From Streptomyces candidus (GTDB lineage: Bacteria > Actinomycetota > Actinomycetes > Streptomycetales > Streptomycetaceae): a DNA stretch of 64,000 nt. Both the position numbers and the translations under genes were made by a program. The notes under the pieces are model-generated. The model was not told the origin of the DNA. It saw only the letters and a program-made list of their open reading frames with translations, and ran no database searches. Position 1 is the stretch's first letter; each line of letters starts with the position of its first letter. Positions 33,501 through 42,726 of this stretch are shown here, piece by piece. The stretch is taken from the NCBI RefSeq assembly GCF_014207445.1, contig NZ_JACHEM010000004.1:248001-312000 (forward strand). The letters are read 5' to 3'.

Positions 33501-34601
33501 ATGTCCGACTTCGTACCCGGACTTGAGGGAGTCGTCGCCTTCGAAACGGAGATCGCCGAACCGGACAAGGAGGGCGGCGCCCTTCGCTACCGGGGCGTCG
33601 ACATCGAGGACCTGGTCGGGCACGTCTCCTTCGGGAACGTGTGGGGCCTGCTGGTCGACGGCGCGTTCAACCCCGGTCTGCCGCCCGCCGAGCCGTTCCC
33701 GATCCCCGTGCACTCCGGCGACATCCGGGTCGACGTGCAGTCGGCGCTGGCGATGCTCGCCCCCGTGTGGGGTCTGAAACCGCTGCTGGACATCGACGAG
33801 TCCACCGCCCGCGACAACCTCGCCCGCGCCGCCGTGATGGCGCTGTCGTACGTCGCCCAGTCGGCACGCGGCCAGGGGCTGCCGATGGTGCCCCAGAGCG
33901 AGATCGACAAGGCGGACTCGGTGGTCGAGCGGTTCATGATCCGCTGGCGCGGCGAACCGGACCCCAAGCACGTCAAGGCGGTCGACGCGTACTGGACGTC
34001 GGCGGCCGAGCACGGCATGAACGCGTCCACGTTCACCGCCCGGGTGATCGCCTCCACCGGTGCGGACGTCGCCGCCGCCCTGTCCGGTGCGGTGGGCGCC
34101 ATGTCCGGTCCGCTGCACGGCGGCGCGCCGTCTCGCGTCCTCGGCATGATCGAGGAGATCGAGCGCACCGGGGACGCGCGCGCGTACGTGCGCCAGGCCC
34201 TCGACAAGGGCGAGCGCCTGATGGGCTTCGGCCACCGCGTGTACCGCGCCGAGGACCCGCGTGCGCGCGTCCTGCGGCGGACCGCGAAGGAGCTGGCCGC
34301 ACCGCGCTTCGAGGTCGCGGAGGCGCTGGAGAAGGCGGCGCTGGAGGAGCTGCACGCGCGCCGGCCGGACCGGGTGCTGGCGACGAACGTGGAGTTCTGG
34401 GCGGCCATCGTGCTGGACTTCGCGGAGGTTCCGGCGCACATGTTCACGTCGATGTTCACCTGTGCCCGGACGGCGGGCTGGTCGGCGCACATCCTGGAGC
34501 AGAAGCGGACGGGGCGTCTGGTGCGGCCTTCGGCGCGGTATGTCGGGCCGGGGAGCCGGGATCCTCGTGAGGTGGCGGGGTTCGGGGACATCGTGGGGTG
34601 A
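33501..34601 (+). CDS. Citrate synthase (citrate synthase 2 type)
   Basis: A 366-residue type-I-fold citrate synthase condensing acetyl-CoA and oxaloacetate. It shows [24 protein letters not shown] near the N-terminus, [20 protein letters not shown], the [16 protein letters not shown] loop with an active-site His, and [17 protein letters not shown] with the second His and Asp. It is shorter than the main Streptomyces enzyme and matches the second, actinobacterial paralogue; 2-methylcitrate synthase activity is possible. GAGGAG lies 9 nt before the ATG. A repeat-type terminator follows. Confidence 0.92.
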   Translation: MSDFVPGLEGVVAFETEIAEPDKEGGALRYRGVDIEDLVGHVSFGNVWGLLVDGAFNPGLPPAEPFPIPVHSGDIRVDVQSALAMLAPVWGLKPLLDIDESTARDNLARAAVMALSYVAQSARGQGLPMVPQSEIDKADSVVERFMIRWRGEPDPKHVKAVDAYWTSAAEHGMNASTFTARVIASTGADVAAALSGAVGAMSGPLHGGAPSRVLGMIEEIERTGDARAYVRQALDKGERLMGFGHRVYRAEDPRARVLRRTAKELAAPRFEVAEALEKAALEELHARRPDRVLATNVEFWAAIVLDFAEVPAHMFTSMFTCARTAGWSAHILEQKRTGRLVRPSARYVGPGSRDPREVAGFGDIVG

Positions 34602-34845
34602 GGGGGGCTTGGCGGCGTCCGGGGCCGTCGGGTCCGGGGCGCTCGGCGACCCCGGGGGGCGGTGCCCGGGGACACGGGGCGTAGGGCCGGGGGGTGCACC
34701 TCCGGTGGGGGACCGCCCCCTTGCCCGCCCGTTCCGCCCCCGGGGGCGGCCCCGCCGCCCAAGGGGGCTACCGGGGCCAACGGCGTGCGGACGGCCGCCC
34801 GAGGCGGCTACGGGGGCTTAGCGTGCGGGCCGCCGCCCGAGGGGG
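34602..34845. repeat. Terminator-like repeat cluster between convergent genes
   Basis: The segment 34706-34775 repeats the sequence at 27421-27490. It contains stem GGGCGG / CCGCCC (34744-34760) with loop CCCCG and outer CCCCC/GGGGG pairing. Two further degenerate units (about 34790 and 34825), each ending in GAGG(C/G)GGCTACGG, follow before the TetR gene. No gene is present. Confidence 0.7.
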
Positions 34846-35430
34846 CTACGGCGACGTCAGGGCTTCTTCGAGCAGTTGGGACCACTGGGCGACGACCTTG
34901 TGGCGGCGGGCCGTATCGTCGGTGAGGAGGTTGGCGAGGCCCAGGCCGCGGGCCATGTCGAGGAAACCCTGGACGGTCTCGCGGACGCCGGGGCGTGACT
35001 CGTCCGCGTGCAGCAGCTCGACGGCCATACGGTGCGACTCGCGGCCGAAGTGGGCCTCCAGCTCGGTGACCCGGCGCCGCAGCTTCTCCTCGTTGGAGGC
35101 GGCGACCCACAGGTGCAGGGCGGCCCGGAACAGCGGGCCCGTGTAGAGGTCGACCATCGCGGCGACCACCGCCGCCGTGTGGCGGCGGGGCAGGGCGCGC
35201 AGCGCGGTGCAGCGTTCTTCCGCGACGTACTCGACGGCCGCCGTGAAGAGGTCCTCACGGGTCGGGAAGTGGTGCTGGGCCGCTCCCCGGGACACTCCCG
35301 CCCTCTCCGCCACGACCGACACCGTGGAGCCCGCCCAGCCGCGTTCGGCGAGGCAGGCCACGGCGGCCTCCAGCAGGCGCCGCCGGGTGGCACGGCTGCG
35401 GTCCTGCTTGGGGGCGGTCACTGCAGCCAT
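34846..35430 (-). CDS. TetR-family regulator of the acyl-CoA operon
   Basis: A 194-residue TetR protein. The HTH is RSRATRRRLLEAAVACLAERGWAGSTVSVVAERAGVSRGAAQHHFPTREDLF (about 11-62). The C-terminal domain contains LFRAALHLWVAASNEEKLRRRVTELE. Its ATG lies inside the 3' end of the enoyl-CoA hydratase gene (13-bp overlap), so it is the last gene of that unit and likely its acyl-CoA-responsive repressor. The palindrome at 45474, ahead of the carboxylase genes, is a candidate binding site. Confidence 0.88.
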   Translation of the reverse strand: MAAVTAPKQDRSRATRRRLLEAAVACLAERGWAGSTVSVVAERAGVSRGAAQHHFPTREDLFTAAVEYVAEERCTALRALPRRHTAAVVAAMVDLYTGPLFRAALHLWVAASNEEKLRRRVTELEAHFGRESHRMAVELLHADESRPGVRETVQGFLDMARGLGLANLLTDDTARRHKVVAQWSQLLEEALTSP

Positions 35431-36161
35431 GCGGGATCCCGTCGTTCGAGGTGCGCGGTCACGCCCTCGCGCGCCTCGGCGGACGCGAACAGCGCTGCCG
35501 AGCGTTGTACCAGGTCTTCCGCGTCCCGGTCGAAAGCGTCCCGCATACCGGCCGTCAGGAGCCGCTTCGCCTCCGCCAGCCCCTGCGGGGACGCCCTGCG
35601 CAGCGCCTCCAGCACGGGGGCCAGCGCGACGTCCACGTCGGGCGCGGCCTCGGTGAGGAGTCCGATCTCCTGGGCGCGCGTCCCGGCGAACACCTCACCG
35701 GTGAGGAAGTAGCGGGACGCGGCACGGGGATCGAGGCGGGGCAGCAGAGGGAGGGATATCAGGGCGGGCGCGACCCCGATCCGCACCTCGGAGAAAGCGA
35801 AGTCGGACGAGAGCGTCGCGAACGCCATGTCGCACACCCCGAGCAGCCCGAGGCCGCCCGCGCGCGCGTGCCCGTCGACGCGCCCCAGCACCGGCTTGGG
35901 CAGTTCCGCGATCTGCCGCAGCAGGGCGACGAACGCGTACGGGCCGGCGGGCGCCTTCAGGTCGGCGCCCGCGCAGAAGGTGTTGCCGGTGTGGGTGAGC
36001 ACCACCGCCCGTACCGACGGGTCCTTGCCGTACCGCTCCAGAGCCCGCCCCAGCTCCTCGACGAGGGAGACCGAGAGGGCGTTGCGGTTCGCCGGTGAGT
36101 CGAGGGTGAGGGTGGTGATGCCGCGCTCGTGGGTGGTGGGGACCAGGGCCTGGCGTGTCAT
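35418..36161 (-). CDS. Enoyl-CoA hydratase/isomerase family protein
   Basis: A 247-residue crotonase-fold enzyme. It has oxyanion segment 1 NTFCAGADLKAPAG (about 60-73) and segment 2 DGHARAGGLGLLGVCDMAFA (about 95-114). The catalytic Glu positions of hydratases fall in ADL/SEVRIGVAPALI; one of the usual two Glu is not evident, so hydratase versus isomerase or lyase is open. It overlaps the ligase gene by ATGA and the TetR gene by 13 bp. It probably hydrates the alpha,beta-unsaturated CoA ester made by this operon. Confidence 0.88.
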   Translation of the reverse strand: MTRQALVPTTHERGITTLTLDSPANRNALSVSLVEELGRALERYGKDPSVRAVVLTHTGNTFCAGADLKAPAGPYAFVALLRQIAELPKPVLGRVDGHARAGGLGLLGVCDMAFATLSSDFAFSEVRIGVAPALISLPLLPRLDPRAASRYFLTGEVFAGTRAQEIGLLTEAAPDVDVALAPVLEALRRASPQGLAEAKRLLTAGMRDAFDRDAEDLVQRSAALFASAEAREGVTAHLERRDPAWLQ

Positions 36162-37732
36162 GCGCGTTCCCTTTCTCGCAGCTCCCGCCGCAGGATCTTG
36201 CCGGAGGCCGCACGGGGCACTCCGTCGGTGAATTCGACGCGGCGCACCTTCTTGTACGGCGCGACGCGCTCGGCGACGTAGGTCATGACATCCGCCTCGG
36301 TGAGGTCGGCGGCGTGCGGCTGCCGTACGACGTACGCCTTGGGGACCTCGTTGCCGTCCGCGTCGTATACCCCGATCACGGCCGCATCCGCGATGCCGTC
36401 GTGGGTGAGCAGGAGGGCCTCGAGTTCGGCGGGGGCCACCTGGTAGCCCTTGTACTTGATCAGCTCCTTGACGCGGTCGACCACGTAGAGCCAGCCGTCG
36501 TCGTCGACACGGCCCACGTCGCCGGTGTGCAGCCATCCGTCGGCGTCGATCATCGCGTCCGTCGCGTCGGGGCGGCCGAGGTAGCCCTTCATGCGCTGCG
36601 GGCCACGGATGGCGATCTCGCCCTCCTCGCCGACGCCGAGGTCCTTGCCGGGGTCGTGCAGGGACAGGATGCGCATCTCGGTGCGCGGCAGGAGCTTGCC
36701 GACGGTGCCCGGCGGCGGGTTCTCCGCGCTCAGCGGCACCACGTGCGTGCCGGGCGACAGTTCGGTCATCCCGTACGCCTGGAGGACCGGCCGGATTCCC
36801 AGGCGGTCGGCACATGCCTTCGCGAGGGCGGCGTCGAGCGGGGCCGCGGCGCTGACGACGTACTCGACCGACGAGAGGTCGTAACGTTCGACGGCCGGGT
36901 GCTTGGCGAGGGCGAGGACGATCGGCGGGGCGACGAACAGGGCGTTGATGCGTTCGTCCTGGATCGCCTTGAGGAACTGCTCCAGGTCGAAGCGCGGCAG
37001 GGTGACGACGGTCGCGCCGTGCGACAGCGGGATGTTCATGAGCGCGGTCAGTCCGTAGATGTGGAAGAACGGGAGCACCGCCAGCACCCGGTCGCCCGGC
37101 TTGACCGGGATGAACGGATGCAGCTGCGCCATGTTGGTGGCGATGCTGTGGTGGGTGAGCATGACGCCCTTGGGGACGCCGGTGGTGCCGGAGGAGTACG
37201 GCAGTGCGGCGACGTCCGTGCGGGGGTCGATGTCGACCTGCGGTTCGGGGTCCGTGGAGGCCAGCAGGTCGAGTACGGAGCGGTGGCCGGGCGCGCTGTC
37301 GCAGACCAGCACCTCCTCGATGCCGCCGGCGAGGGCGGCGGCCCGGCGGGCGGTGCCCAGGAGCGGGGAGACGGTGACGATCCAGCGGGCGGACGAGTCG
37401 CGCAGCTGCTTGGCGAACTCCTCCGGCGTGGACAGCGGGTGCACGGTGGTCACCGACGCCCCCGCGCGCGTGGCGGCGAAGAACACCGCCGGGTAGGCGA
37501 TCGTATTGGGACTGTGCAGGGCCAGCACGTCGCCCTTGCGCAGGCCGGACGCGGCCAGGGCGGCGGCGATCCTGCGGTGGAAGGCGTCGAGTTGCGCGTA
37601 GCTGAGGGTGGTGCCGTTCGTCCCGTCGACGAGGGCGGGGCTGTCGCCGTACTCGGCGGCGCGTCCGAGGACCGCCTCGTGGACGGGCAGTTCTATGTCG
37701 GCCGTATCGGCGTACTCGCTGTGGAACACCAT
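36158..37732 (-). CDS. 4-coumarate-CoA-ligase-type acyl-CoA ligase
   Basis: A 524-residue ANL-superfamily ligase that activates a carboxylic acid via acyl-AMP to the CoA thioester. Motifs are LPYSSGTTGVPKGVMLTH (P-loop, about 170), VVSAAAPLD, QAYGMTELSP (A5), GWLHTGDVG with DRVKELIKYKGYQVAPAELE, and the catalytic Lys in ASGKILRREL. From memory it corresponds to the S. coelicolor cinnamate/4-coumarate:CoA ligase locus. ATG 37732 has AAGGGGAT about 8 nt upstream. It starts the second sub-unit (ligase, hydratase, TetR) of the block. Confidence 0.9.
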   Translation of the reverse strand: MVFHSEYADTADIELPVHEAVLGRAAEYGDSPALVDGTNGTTLSYAQLDAFHRRIAAALAASGLRKGDVLALHSPNTIAYPAVFFAATRAGASVTTVHPLSTPEEFAKQLRDSSARWIVTVSPLLGTARRAAALAGGIEEVLVCDSAPGHRSVLDLLASTDPEPQVDIDPRTDVAALPYSSGTTGVPKGVMLTHHSIATNMAQLHPFIPVKPGDRVLAVLPFFHIYGLTALMNIPLSHGATVVTLPRFDLEQFLKAIQDERINALFVAPPIVLALAKHPAVERYDLSSVEYVVSAAAPLDAALAKACADRLGIRPVLQAYGMTELSPGTHVVPLSAENPPPGTVGKLLPRTEMRILSLHDPGKDLGVGEEGEIAIRGPQRMKGYLGRPDATDAMIDADGWLHTGDVGRVDDDGWLYVVDRVKELIKYKGYQVAPAELEALLLTHDGIADAAVIGVYDADGNEVPKAYVVRQPHAADLTEADVMTYVAERVAPYKKVRRVEFTDGVPRAASGKILRRELRERERA

Positions 37733-38001
37733 GAGGACGATCCCCTTCGACGCGGTGGTGCGACGGCATGACGTGACAGTGCGACGCGTGCGGGTGCGCT
37801 GCGCGGATGCGGGTGTGCGCTGTGCCGGTGCGACGTGGTGGCGCTGTGAGGTCGGGTGCTGGGGGTGCTGGGCGGTCCCGGTGCGGGGGGAGGTGCTGTG
37901 CCCGTGGTGGCGCGGTGCGGTCCGGGGCCGGCGGTACTGGGCGGTGCCGGTCGTGGCGCCGCTCGGTCCGGTACGGGTGCGGAGGGTCAGGATGCGTGCT
38001 G
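37733..38001. other. Low-complexity gap between the two operon segments
   Basis: About 270 bp rich in GTGCG/GGTGC words with loose internal repeats (GGGCGGTCCCGGTG; GGGCGGTGCCGGTC). I see no gene and no clear promoter or hairpin. It splits the acyl-CoA block into two possible transcription units. Confidence 0.5.
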
Positions 38002-39165
38002 TCAATACGACTTGGGGAGACCCAGGGACTGGTGGGACACGAAGTTCAGGATCATTTCCCGGCTGACGGGGGCGATGCGGGCGACCCGGGAGGCGACGAT
38101 CATCGTGGCGAGTCCGTACTCGCGGGTGAGGCCGTTGCCGCCCAGCGTGTGGACCGCCTGGTCGACCGTCTTCACGCAGGCCTCGGCCGCCGCGTACTTC
38201 GCCATGTTGGCGGCCTCCCCCGCGCCCGCGTCGTCGCCCGCGTCGTAGAGGGCGGCTGCCCTGCCCATCATGAGGCGGGCCAGTTCCAGCTCGATGTGCG
38301 CCTGCGCGAGGGGGTGGGCGATGGCCTGGTGGGCTCCGATGGGCGACTGCCAGACGGTGCGCTCCTTGGCGTACTCCACCGCCCTCCTGAGGGCGTAGCG
38401 GCCCATGCCGACGGCGAACGCGGCGGTCATGATGCGCTCGGGGTTGAGCCCGGCGAAGAGCTGGAGGAGCCCGGCGTCCTCGTCGCCGACGAGGGCTTCG
38501 GCGGGCAGCCGGACGTCGTCCAGGACGAGTTCGAACTGCTTCTCCGGGGCCTGGAGTTCCATGTCGATCTGCGCACGTCCGAAGCCGGGGGCGTCGCGCG
38601 GGACAATGAAGAGGCAGGGTTTGAGCCTGCCGGTGCGCGCGTCCTCGGTGCGGCCGACGATCAGGGTCGCGTCGGCGATGTCGACGCCGGAGACGAACAC
38701 CTTGCGTCCGGTCAGCACCCAGCCGTCGCCGTCGCGGCGGGCGGTGGTGGTGATGCGGTGGGAGTTGGAGCCGGCGTCGGGCTCGGTGATGCCGAAGGCC
38801 ATGGTGAGGCGGCCGTCGGCGAGTCCGGGCAGCCAGGCGGATTTCTGTTCCTCGGTGCCGAAGCGGGCGATCACGGTGCCGCAGATGGCGGGCGAGACGA
38901 TCATCATGAGCAACGGGCAGCCCGCCGCCCCCAGTTCCTCCAGGACGATGCAGAGTTCGGAGATGCCGCCGCCCCCGCCGCCGTACTCCTCGGGGAGGTT
39001 CACGCCCAGGTAGCCGAGCCGGGCGGCGTCCGCCCACAGCTCGTCGGGGTGTTTTCCGGCGGCGACGACCTGGGCGAAGTAGTTCCGTCCGTAGCGTTTG
39101 CCGAGGGCGGCGACGGCGGCGCGCAGCGCCTGGTGTTCCTCGGTCTCGACGACAGTGGTGTTCAT
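38002..39165 (-). CDS. Acyl-CoA dehydrogenase
   Basis: A 387-residue FAD enzyme introducing the alpha,beta double bond. It shows GYLGVNLPEEYGGGGGGISELC (N-terminal domain), FGITEPDAGSNSHRITTTA and VLTGRKVFVSGVDIADATLIVG (middle beta domain), and KTVDQAVHTLGGNGLTREYGL (C-terminal helices contacting FAD). It is full length. ATG 39165 overlaps the carboxylase alpha stop by 4 bp, tying it to the carboxylase. By analogy with Liu/Atu pathways it should oxidise a branched or terpenoid acyl-CoA before carboxylation. Confidence 0.92.
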   Translation of the reverse strand: MNTTVVETEEHQALRAAVAALGKRYGRNYFAQVVAAGKHPDELWADAARLGYLGVNLPEEYGGGGGGISELCIVLEELGAAGCPLLMMIVSPAICGTVIARFGTEEQKSAWLPGLADGRLTMAFGITEPDAGSNSHRITTTARRDGDGWVLTGRKVFVSGVDIADATLIVGRTEDARTGRLKPCLFIVPRDAPGFGRAQIDMELQAPEKQFELVLDDVRLPAEALVGDEDAGLLQLFAGLNPERIMTAAFAVGMGRYALRRAVEYAKERTVWQSPIGAHQAIAHPLAQAHIELELARLMMGRAAALYDAGDDAGAGEAANMAKYAAAEACVKTVDQAVHTLGGNGLTREYGLATMIVASRVARIAPVSREMILNFVSHQSLGLPKSY

Positions 39166-41099
39166 GCTTCCGGTTCCTCCCGTGCTTCCTGTACGAGGGC
39201 TTCCTGTACGGCGGCTTCCTGTACGACGGCGAGCAGTGCGCCGACCTCGACCTGGCGGCCGGGGGCGGCGTGGAGCGCGGTGAGCGTGCCGGCGGCGGGC
39301 GCGGAGACCTTGTGCTCCATCTTCATCGCCTCCAGCCACAGCAGGGGCTGGCCCGCCGCCACCCGGACCCCCTCCGCCAGCCCTTCCGCGATCCGTACGA
39401 CCGTCCCCGGCATGGGGGCGAACAGGGAGCCCGGGGCGGTGCGGGCCTCGGGGTCGGGGAACCGGGGCGCGGCGTGCAGGGTGTGGGAGCCGGCGGGGGT
39501 GTCCACGTACACCCGGTCGCCGTGCACCGCCACGTGGTGGCGCAGCCGCACCCCGCCCGTTTCGAGGACGACCTCGTCGGGGGTGACGGAGACGACCAGG
39601 TCGACGCCCTCGACCCGGTAGCCGCCGTCGCGTCCCCGCCGGTAGCGCACCTCGTGCGTGCCGTACGTCTTGCGCTGCGGCTGCGAGGGGACGTTGCGCC
39701 AGCCCCCTTTGAAGCGGCCCCCCCGGCGGGCGGCGTCCGCGAGGGCGGCAGCGACGGCGGCGAGTGCGGCGCCGGGCCGCTCCCCGGTCAGGTCGGGGAG
39801 GTGCCGGTCGTAGAACCCGGTGTCCTGTTGTCCTGACGTGAAGTCGGGATGCAGCAGCGACCGTACGAGGAGGTCCCGATTGGTGACGGGGCCGTGCACG
39901 CGGGCGCGTACGAGCGCGTGGGCGAGCTTGCGCACGGCGGCGGCACGGGTGGGCGCCCAGGCGATCACCTTGGCGAGCAGGGGGTCGTAGTTGACGCCGA
40001 CGAGGTCGCCGCCCTCGTAGCCGCTGTCGAGCCGCAGGCCGGGCCCCTCGGGGACGTCCAGGGCGTACAGCGGTCCGGTCTGCGGCTGCCAGTCGTGGGC
40101 GGGGTCCTCGGCGTACAGGCGTGCCTCGACGGCGTGTCCGCGCGGCTGCGCAGGGGCGTCGGGAAGGGGATGACCTTCGGCGACCAGGAGCTGGAGGGCC
40201 ACCAGGTCGACGCCGAACACGGCCTCGGTGACGGGGTGTTCGACCTGGAGGCGGGTGTTCATCTCCAGGAAGTACGCGCGGCCGTCCGCGTCGAGCAGGA
40301 ACTCGACGGTGCCCGCGCCGACGTACCCGACGGCGCGCGCGGCGGCGGTGGCGGCGTCGTGGAGGGAGGCGCGGAGTTCGTCGGGCAGCCCGGGGGCGGG
40401 GGCCTCCTCGATCACCTTCTGGTGGCGGCGCTGGAGCGAGCAGTCCCGGGTGCCGAACGCCCGGACGGTGCCGTGCGCGTCGGCGAGCACCTGCACCTCG
40501 ATGTGACGGCCGCGCTCCACGTACGGTTCGGCGAAGACCTCGCCGTCGCCGAAGGCGGACCGCGCCTCGGCGGCAGCCGCGGTCAACTCGCCCGGAAGGT
40601 CGGCCAGTTCGCGTACGACGCGCATGCCGCGTCCGCCGCCGCCGGCCGCTGCCTTGAGGAGCAGCGGCAGGTCCGCCGCGGTCGCCGCGGCCGGGTCGAC
40701 GGGCGCCAGCAGCGGCACCCCCGCCTTCGCCATCAGCGCCTTCGCCCGCGTCTTGGACGCCATCGCCTCGATGGCCTCGGGCGGCGGCCCCACCCAGGTC
40801 AGTCCGGCGTCGCGCACGGCGCGGGCGAAGCCGGCGTTCTCCGACAGGAAGCCGTAGCCGGGGTGCACGGCGTCCGCACCGGCCGCGAGGGCCGCCTTCA
40901 CGATCAGGTCGCCGCGCAGGTAGGTGTCGGCGGGAGCGGCGCCCGGCAGCCGTACCGCCGCGTCGGCCACGCGCGCGTGGAGCGAGTCGGCGTCCGGGTC
41001 GGAGTGCACGGCGACGGTGGTGATGCCGAGTTCGGCGCAGGTGCGGAAGACGCGGCACGCTATTTCGCCGCGGTTGGCGACGAGCAGGGAGGAAATCAC
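39162..41099 (-). CDS. Biotin-dependent acyl-CoA carboxylase alpha subunit
   Basis: A 645-residue subunit with biotin carboxylase plus biotin carrier. LLVANRGEIACRVFRT starts the BC domain. The ATP-grasp glycine loop is KAAAGGGGRGMRVV (about 160), and FLEMNTRLQVEHPVTE (about 285) is the catalytic loop. The BCCP domain lies at the C-terminus with the biotinylation motif EAMKMEHK (about Lys 602). This architecture is that of methylcrotonyl/geranyl/acyl-CoA carboxylases, not the two-gene acetyl-CoA type. GTG 41099 has GGAG 7 nt upstream and fits the family start; ATG 41117 is an alternative. Confidence 0.93.
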   Translation of the reverse strand: MISSLLVANRGEIACRVFRTCAELGITTVAVHSDPDADSLHARVADAAVRLPGAAPADTYLRGDLIVKAALAAGADAVHPGYGFLSENAGFARAVRDAGLTWVGPPPEAIEAMASKTRAKALMAKAGVPLLAPVDPAAATAADLPLLLKAAAGGGGRGMRVVRELADLPGELTAAAAEARSAFGDGEVFAEPYVERGRHIEVQVLADAHGTVRAFGTRDCSLQRRHQKVIEEAPAPGLPDELRASLHDAATAAARAVGYVGAGTVEFLLDADGRAYFLEMNTRLQVEHPVTEAVFGVDLVALQLLVAEGHPLPDAPAQPRGHAVEARLYAEDPAHDWQPQTGPLYALDVPEGPGLRLDSGYEGGDLVGVNYDPLLAKVIAWAPTRAAAVRKLAHALVRARVHGPVTNRDLLVRSLLHPDFTSGQQDTGFYDRHLPDLTGERPGAALAAVAAALADAARRGGRFKGGWRNVPSQPQRKTYGTHEVRYRRGRDGGYRVEGVDLVVSVTPDEVVLETGGVRLRHHVAVHGDRVYVDTPAGSHTLHAAPRFPDPEARTAPGSLFAPMPGTVVRIAEGLAEGVRVAAGQPLLWLEAMKMEHKVSAPAAGTLTALHAAPGRQVEVGALLAVVQEAAVQEALVQEAREEPEA

Positions 41100-41127
41100 T
41101 GGGTTCTCCGGGATCATCGGTGGCCTC

Positions 41128-42726
41128 TCACATCCGGAAGACGCCGAAGCCGCCGCGCGCGCCCCCGACGGGGGCGGTGTGGATCGCGGACAGGCACAGG
41201 CCGAGGACGGTGCGGGTGTCGCGCGGGTCGATGACCCCGTCGTCGTACAGCCGGCCGGACAGGAACATCGGCAGGGACTCCGACTCGATCTGCTGCTCCA
41301 CCAGGGCGCGCAGCCCGGCATCCGCCTCGTCGTCGTACGGCTGCCCCTTTGCGGCGGCGGAGGCGCGGGCGACGATCGACAGGACGCCGGCGAGCTGCTG
41401 GGGGCCCATCACGGCGGACTTGGCGCTGGGCCAGGCGAACAGGAAGCGCGGGTCGTAGGCGCGCCCGCACATGCCGTAGTGCCCGGCTCCGTAGGAGGCG
41501 CCCATCAGGACCGACAGGTGCGGCACGGTGGAGTTCGAGACCGCGTTGATCATCATCGCGCCGTGCTTGATGATGCCGCCCTGCTCGTACTCCTTGCCGA
41601 CCATGTAGCCGGTGGTGTTGTGCAGGAAGACCAGGGGGATGTCGCGCTGGTTGGCGAGCTGGACGAACTGGGCGGCCTTCTGCGACTCCGCGCTGAACAG
41701 CACCCCCTGCGCGTTGGCGAGGATGCCGACGGGATAGCCGTGCAGTGCGGCCCAGCCGGTGACCAGACTCGTCCCGTAGAGCGCTTTGAACTCGTCGAAG
41801 TCGGAGTCGTCGACGAGGCGGGCGATCACCTCGTGGGGGTCGAAGGGCGTCTTGAGGTCGCCGGGGACGATCCCCGCCAGTTCCTCCGCGTCGTACCGGG
41901 GCGGCCGGGCGGCCGGCGGGTCCGGGTGCGCCTTGCGCCGGTGGAGGCGCGCGACGATGCGGCGGGCCTGCCGCAGCGCGTCCGGCTCGTCGACGGCGTA
42001 GTGGTCGGCGAGACCCGACACCCGCGCGTGCATCCGGGCGCCGCCCAGCGACTCGTCGTCGCTCTCCTCGCCGGTGGCCATCTTCACCAGGGGCGGGCCG
42101 CCGAGGAAGACCTTCGACCGCTGCTCGATCATCACGGTGTGGTCGGACATCCCGGGGACGTAGGCGCCCCCGGCGGTCGAGTTGCCGAACACGACGGCGA
42201 TCGTCGGGATCCCGGCGGCGGACAGGCGCGTGAGGTCGCGGAAGAGCGCCCCGCCGGGGATGAAGATCTCCTTCTGGGAGGGCAGGTCGGCTCCCCCGGA
42301 CTCGACGAGGCTGATCAGCGGGAGCCGGTTCTCGTACGCGATCCGGTTGGCCCGCAGCGCCTTCTTCAGCGTCCAGGGGTTGGAGGCGCCGCCGCGTACG
42401 GTCGGGTCGTTGGCCGTGATCAGGCACTCGACGCCCTCGACGACGCCGATGCCGGTGACCAGGGACGCGCCCACCGGGTAGTCGCTCCCCCAGGCGGCGA
42501 GCGGCGACAGTTCCAGGAACGGGGTGTCCGGGTCGATCAGCAGCTCGACGCGTTCCCGGGCGAGCAGCTTGCCGCGCGCCCGGTGCCGTTCGACGTACTT
42601 CTCCCCGCCGCCGGCCAGGGCCTTCGCATGCGCTGCTTCCAGATCGTCCAGTTTGGCGAGCATGGCGGCACGGTGGGCGGCGTACTCGGGGCTCGTGGTG
42701 TCGAGCGCGGAGGCGAGCACGGTCAC
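41128..42726 (-). CDS. Acyl-CoA carboxylase carboxyltransferase (beta) subunit
   Basis: A 532-residue carboxyltransferase. It has RARGKLLARERVELLIDPDTPFLELSPLA, the acyl-CoA-binding GNSTAGGAYVPGMSD region, and a second-half YGTSLVTGWAALHGYPVGILANAQGVL and MGASYGAGHYGMCGRAYDPRF for carboxybiotin binding. Sequence and length fit methylcrotonyl-/geranyl-CoA carboxylase beta subunits. GTG 42726 overlaps the AtuA-like stop by 4 bp and has GGAGG 7 nt upstream. It forms a complex with the alpha subunit encoded next. Confidence 0.93.
   Translation of the reverse strand: MTVLASALDTTSPEYAAHRAAMLAKLDDLEAAHAKALAGGGEKYVERHRARGKLLARERVELLIDPDTPFLELSPLAAWGSDYPVGASLVTGIGVVEGVECLITANDPTVRGGASNPWTLKKALRANRIAYENRLPLISLVESGGADLPSQKEIFIPGGALFRDLTRLSAAGIPTIAVVFGNSTAGGAYVPGMSDHTVMIEQRSKVFLGGPPLVKMATGEESDDESLGGARMHARVSGLADHYAVDEPDALRQARRIVARLHRRKAHPDPPAARPPRYDAEELAGIVPGDLKTPFDPHEVIARLVDDSDFDEFKALYGTSLVTGWAALHGYPVGILANAQGVLFSAESQKAAQFVQLANQRDIPLVFLHNTTGYMVGKEYEQGGIIKHGAMMINAVSNSTVPHLSVLMGASYGAGHYGMCGRAYDPRFLFAWPSAKSAVMGPQQLAGVLSIVARASAAAKGQPYDDEADAGLRALVEQQIESESLPMFLSGRLYDDGVIDPRDTRTVLGLCLSAIHTAPVGGARGGFGVFRM

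Noticed and set aside
36155..37771. Long plus-strand frame opposite the CoA ligase
   Set aside because: Antisense shadow of a clearly recognised enzyme; composition (Val/Asp/Gly/Arg-rich) is typical of such shadows.
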